From Prevotella sp. (GTDB lineage: Bacteria; Bacteroidota; Bacteroidia; Bacteroidales; Bacteroidaceae): a stretch of DNA of 64,000 bases. The notes under the pieces are model-generated. The model made no database searches. It was not told the DNA's origin and saw only the letters and a program-made list of their open reading frames with translations. The stretch spans positions 1-64,000 of the forward strand of contig JAFPWS010000067.1 of assembly GCA_017412705.1 (NCBI GenBank), read 5' to 3'. This document shows, one piece after another, positions 61,999 through 64,000 of the stretch; positions within the stretch are counted from its first letter, which is position 1, and each line of letters opens with the position of its first letter. The position numbers and the translations under genes are program-made.

Positions 61999-62311
61999 TT
62001 TTCTCTGCCATCCTCACCAATTCTTGATAAGGGAGACCGCCAACGATGCGTTCGATATCGCCATCCTTGGTGATAAAGAACAACGTGGGAATGGACTGAA
62101 TGCGAGCTGCCGCTGCAAGAGCTTGATTCTTGTCGACATCCACCTTCAGGACTTTGACACGACCTTCGTACTCGTCGGCCAGTCGTTTCAGCATGGGTGC
62201 AAGAGCCTGACAAGGGCCACACCATGTAGCATAGAAATCGATGATGACGGGAGTCTTGCCCGTGTAGTCGTACCCTCTGAGGTACTGCTGATAGTCTTTG
62301 ATATTTTCCAT
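61988..62311 (-). CDS. Thioredoxin
   Basis: 107 residues with the active site WCGPC in IIDFYATWCGPCQALAP and the cis-proline in SIPTLFF. A cytosolic disulfide reductant. 12 bp after the 4Fe-4S protein gene, and divergent from oxyR. Its last codons overlap the end of the convergent beta-helix gene. Confidence 0.93.
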   Translation of the reverse strand: MENIKDYQQYLRGYDYTGKTPVIIDFYATWCGPCQALAPMLKRLADEYEGRVKVLKVDVDKNQALAAAARIQSIPTLFFITKDGDIERIVGGLPYQELVRMAEKISE

Positions 62312-62323
62312 AATTGTTATTTC

Positions 62324-63040
62324 CTATTTTTTTAATGACATAATCTTTGTAGGACAAGCCAAGGTACATTTGCCGCACTTCAGGCAGTCTGGATGCAGAT
62401 AACCTGACTCCTGACCTCGGCTGTCGTAAGGCGTAAGCTGCATGGGGCAGACACGAGCGCAACTCTTACACTTCATCTGACACGATGCTGCTACATGCAC
62501 AGCGGTATAGGGCCTGGGTAGTGGCTGCTTACGAGGAGCTACCCACGACGAGATGGTTCCCATGGGGCAGAACGAACACCACGTGCGAGGGGCATAGATA
62601 AACGACAAGGTGATACCGACAATGGTTGTCATCACGATAATCGTCCAGAATACGCGACCAATTCCGCTCCACATGGCCAGTCCTCCCTCGCTCCAGGGAA
62701 CAGTCAGCGATAATTGTACGCCAAACATCGTGAAGATAAAGAACACCATGAACAGGCGGAAGCCGAAGGTGCGCACAAACGCCGGTATTGGCTTGTGAGG
62801 TGAGTATTTCGACAGCAGCCGGTCATACAGATTCCCTCGTGGACACACATTGCCACACCAGAAACGGCCTCGCCAGATGGAGGTCAGTACTGGTCCAATC
62901 ATACAGATGAGTGCGATGAGTCCGATAACCGGATAAAACCATCCGATGATGATGTATGCGATGATGATCCAATATAGGTTCAGTCCTGGAGTCGCAAAGT
63001 GACGGTGGAAGTTCTTCTTTTTCTTATTGTTCTGATACAT
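62324..63040 (-). CDS. 4Fe-4S polyferredoxin membrane protein (NapH/CcoG-like)
   Basis: 238 residues. Membrane helices (LYWIIIAYIIIGWFYPVIGL, LFMVFFIFTMFGVQLSLTV and IIVMTTIVGITLSFIYAP) and cysteine motifs CGNVCPRG, CSFCPMG, CKSCARVCP, and CLKCGKCTLACP. The last two are 2x[4Fe-4S]. Likely passes electrons across the membrane, perhaps to keep thioredoxin or a periplasmic partner reduced. Co-transcribed with thioredoxin. Confidence 0.85.
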   Translation of the reverse strand: MYQNNKKKKNFHRHFATPGLNLYWIIIAYIIIGWFYPVIGLIALICMIGPVLTSIWRGRFWCGNVCPRGNLYDRLLSKYSPHKPIPAFVRTFGFRLFMVFFIFTMFGVQLSLTVPWSEGGLAMWSGIGRVFWTIIVMTTIVGITLSFIYAPRTWCSFCPMGTISSWVAPRKQPLPRPYTAVHVAASCQMKCKSCARVCPMQLTPYDSRGQESGYLHPDCLKCGKCTLACPTKIMSLKK

Positions 63041-63067
63041 AATCCTTATTTATTCTTAAAACTGGTG

Positions 63068-63117
63068 CAAAGGTAAGAAGAATATAATAGATAAACGAAT
63101 TATTTTATCTATCTTTG
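63068..63117. promoter_or_regulatory. Divergent promoters with OxyR-type palindrome
   Basis: Leftward TACCTTTG (63068-63075) for the Fe-S/thioredoxin operon; rightward TATCTTTG (63110-63117) for oxyR. ATAGATAA (63087-63094) and TTATCTAT (63105-63112) form an inverted repeat with 10 bp between, overlapping the oxyR -7 box. It fits LysR-type autoregulation and control of the divergent operon. Confidence 0.65.
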
Positions 63118-63147
63118 CATCGGTTTTATCTATCATTAAGTAAGCGT

Positions 63148-64000
63148 ATGACCCTACAACAACTGAAATATATCGTAGCCGTCGACCGCCAGCGCAACTT
63201 CGCCAAGGCAGCCGAACAGTGTGGCATCTCACAGCCTACACTTAGTGCCATGTTGGTAAAACTGGAAGAAGAGCTCGATGTGCGCATCTTCGAACGGAGC
63301 AATAAGTCAGTCACTCCAACTGCTGCTGGTGAAAAGATTATCCGTCAAGCAGAGAAGGCTCTGGCTGAAGCAGAACGTATCACGGAACTTGTAGCAGAGG
63401 ACAAGGGAGCTGTCAATGGAGAACTGATTCTCTCCGTAGGTCCCACCATCGCACCTTACATCCTGCCCAAGTTTATCCGTTATTATGTAGAGAACTACCC
63501 CACGGTGAAACTCTCTGTTCGCGAGATGAAGGCTGACGTGATGCTCAGCGAACTACAGCTTGGACACCTCGATGCTGGTATTGCCATCAGTGGGAACTCA
63601 CGTCAGGGCATCCTCGAAGTGCCGCTTTACACAGAACGCTTTATGGTTTATCTTGCCGAGAGTTGTTGGCGTAAGTTGCCTGTGTTCAAGCCAGAGAACC
63701 TGGAACACGAAAAGATGTGGATTATGAAGGAGGCACAATGCTTGCGTGAGAGTGCCTTCAGTTTCTGTAAAGCAAGAACCAAGGGCAATCGTGTCTATGA
63801 GGCAGGCAGTATCGAGACGTTGATCCGTATTGTCGATGAGAACGGCGGCTTTACTATTATCCCAGAGATGCACCTGCCGTTCCTCTCAGAAAGTCAGCGT
63901 GAAAACGTGCGTCGCATCGAGGGCGACTATCTCTCCCAGCGTCGTGTGTCGCTCTATATTCGTGAGGACTATATCCGACAGCGCATGCTCAACACCATCA
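63148..64000 (+). CDS. oxyR: Hydrogen peroxide sensor OxyR (LysR family), cut by window end
   Basis: 284 residues visible. N-terminal LysR helix-turn-helix (NFAKAAEQCGISQPTLSAML), then a substrate-binding-type sensor domain. Two cysteines at about 198 and 207 in QCLRESAFSFC match Cys199 and Cys208 of Escherichia coli OxyR in both spacing and context, which supports peroxide sensing by disulfide formation. Divergent from the Fe-S/thioredoxin operon. Confidence 0.9.
   Translation, partial: MTLQQLKYIVAVDRQRNFAKAAEQCGISQPTLSAMLVKLEEELDVRIFERSNKSVTPTAAGEKIIRQAEKALAEAERITELVAEDKGAVNGELILSVGPTIAPYILPKFIRYYVENYPTVKLSVREMKADVMLSELQLGHLDAGIAISGNSRQGILEVPLYTERFMVYLAESCWRKLPVFKPENLEHEKMWIMKEAQCLRESAFSFCKARTKGNRVYEAGSIETLIRIVDENGGFTIIPEMHLPFLSESQRENVRRIEGDYLSQRRVSLYIREDYIRQRMLNTI

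Overview
The window looks like a Prevotella-type member of the Bacteroidota. Promoters throughout carry the Bacteroidota -7 box TAnnTTTG, the transfer genes are of the CTnDOT type (TraE to TraO), and there is a BspA-type leucine-rich repeat protein and a DUF362 protein with a Prevotella-style C-terminal tail. Genus is inferred; no rRNA or tRNA gene is visible.

Layout. (1) 1-4.5 kb: ordinary chromosomal genes (DUF362 protein, PLP aminotransferase, D-2-hydroxyacid dehydrogenase, GNAT acetyltransferase) and a HigBA toxin-antitoxin pair. (2) 4.5-7.4 kb: an unknown protein, a structured intergenic hairpin, a phosphoribosyltransferase-like protein, RadC and a small secreted protein. (3) 7.4-26.2 kb: cell-wall hydrolase, DUF4099-type protein, then a leftward seven-gene operon built around a 3368-residue polyvalent protein (methylase, SNF2 helicase, PRTase, zincin, nucleotidyltransferase and MutS-I-like parts) with an ArdC-type protein at its end. 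(4) 26.4-28.4 kb: a rightward pair (DUF234 ATPase and unknown), probably cargo. (5) 28.4-46.5 kb: two leftward operons with the conjugative type IV secretion apparatus. (6) 46.5-47.5 kb: no convincing gene, but a dense nested set of helices on the + strand that I read as a large structured RNA, followed by a second copy of the hairpin seen at 5.2 kb. (7) 47.6-51 kb: small accessory genes. (8) 51-57 kb: plasmid-type replication and partition: two RepB-family initiators, three iteron families, ParA, a ParB-position DNA-binding protein and a 1.2 kb AT-rich repeat array. (9) 57-60 kb: LRR protein, Toprim protein, second DUF4099-type protein. (10) 60-64 kb: chromosomal again: beta-helix surface protein, thioredoxin plus a 4Fe-4S membrane protein, and OxyR (cut by the window end).

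How it fits. The middle 50 kb is a conjugative element with its own plasmid-type replicon lying between chromosomal-type genes; I see no integrase, relaxase or VirD4 coupling protein in the window. It may be an integrated plasmid, or the origin region of a secondary chromosome, which some Prevotella have. Five operon promoters share a 9-bp box GTTAAWAAC exactly 43 bp upstream of the -7 box (two more have close variants), covering nearly all transfer genes; this looks like one activator-controlled regulon. Four of seven proteins of the polyvalent operon end in the tetrapeptide G-[MIL]-[HK]-R, which could be a secretion tag for proteins injected with the DNA. The large RNA sits divergent from the main transfer operon.
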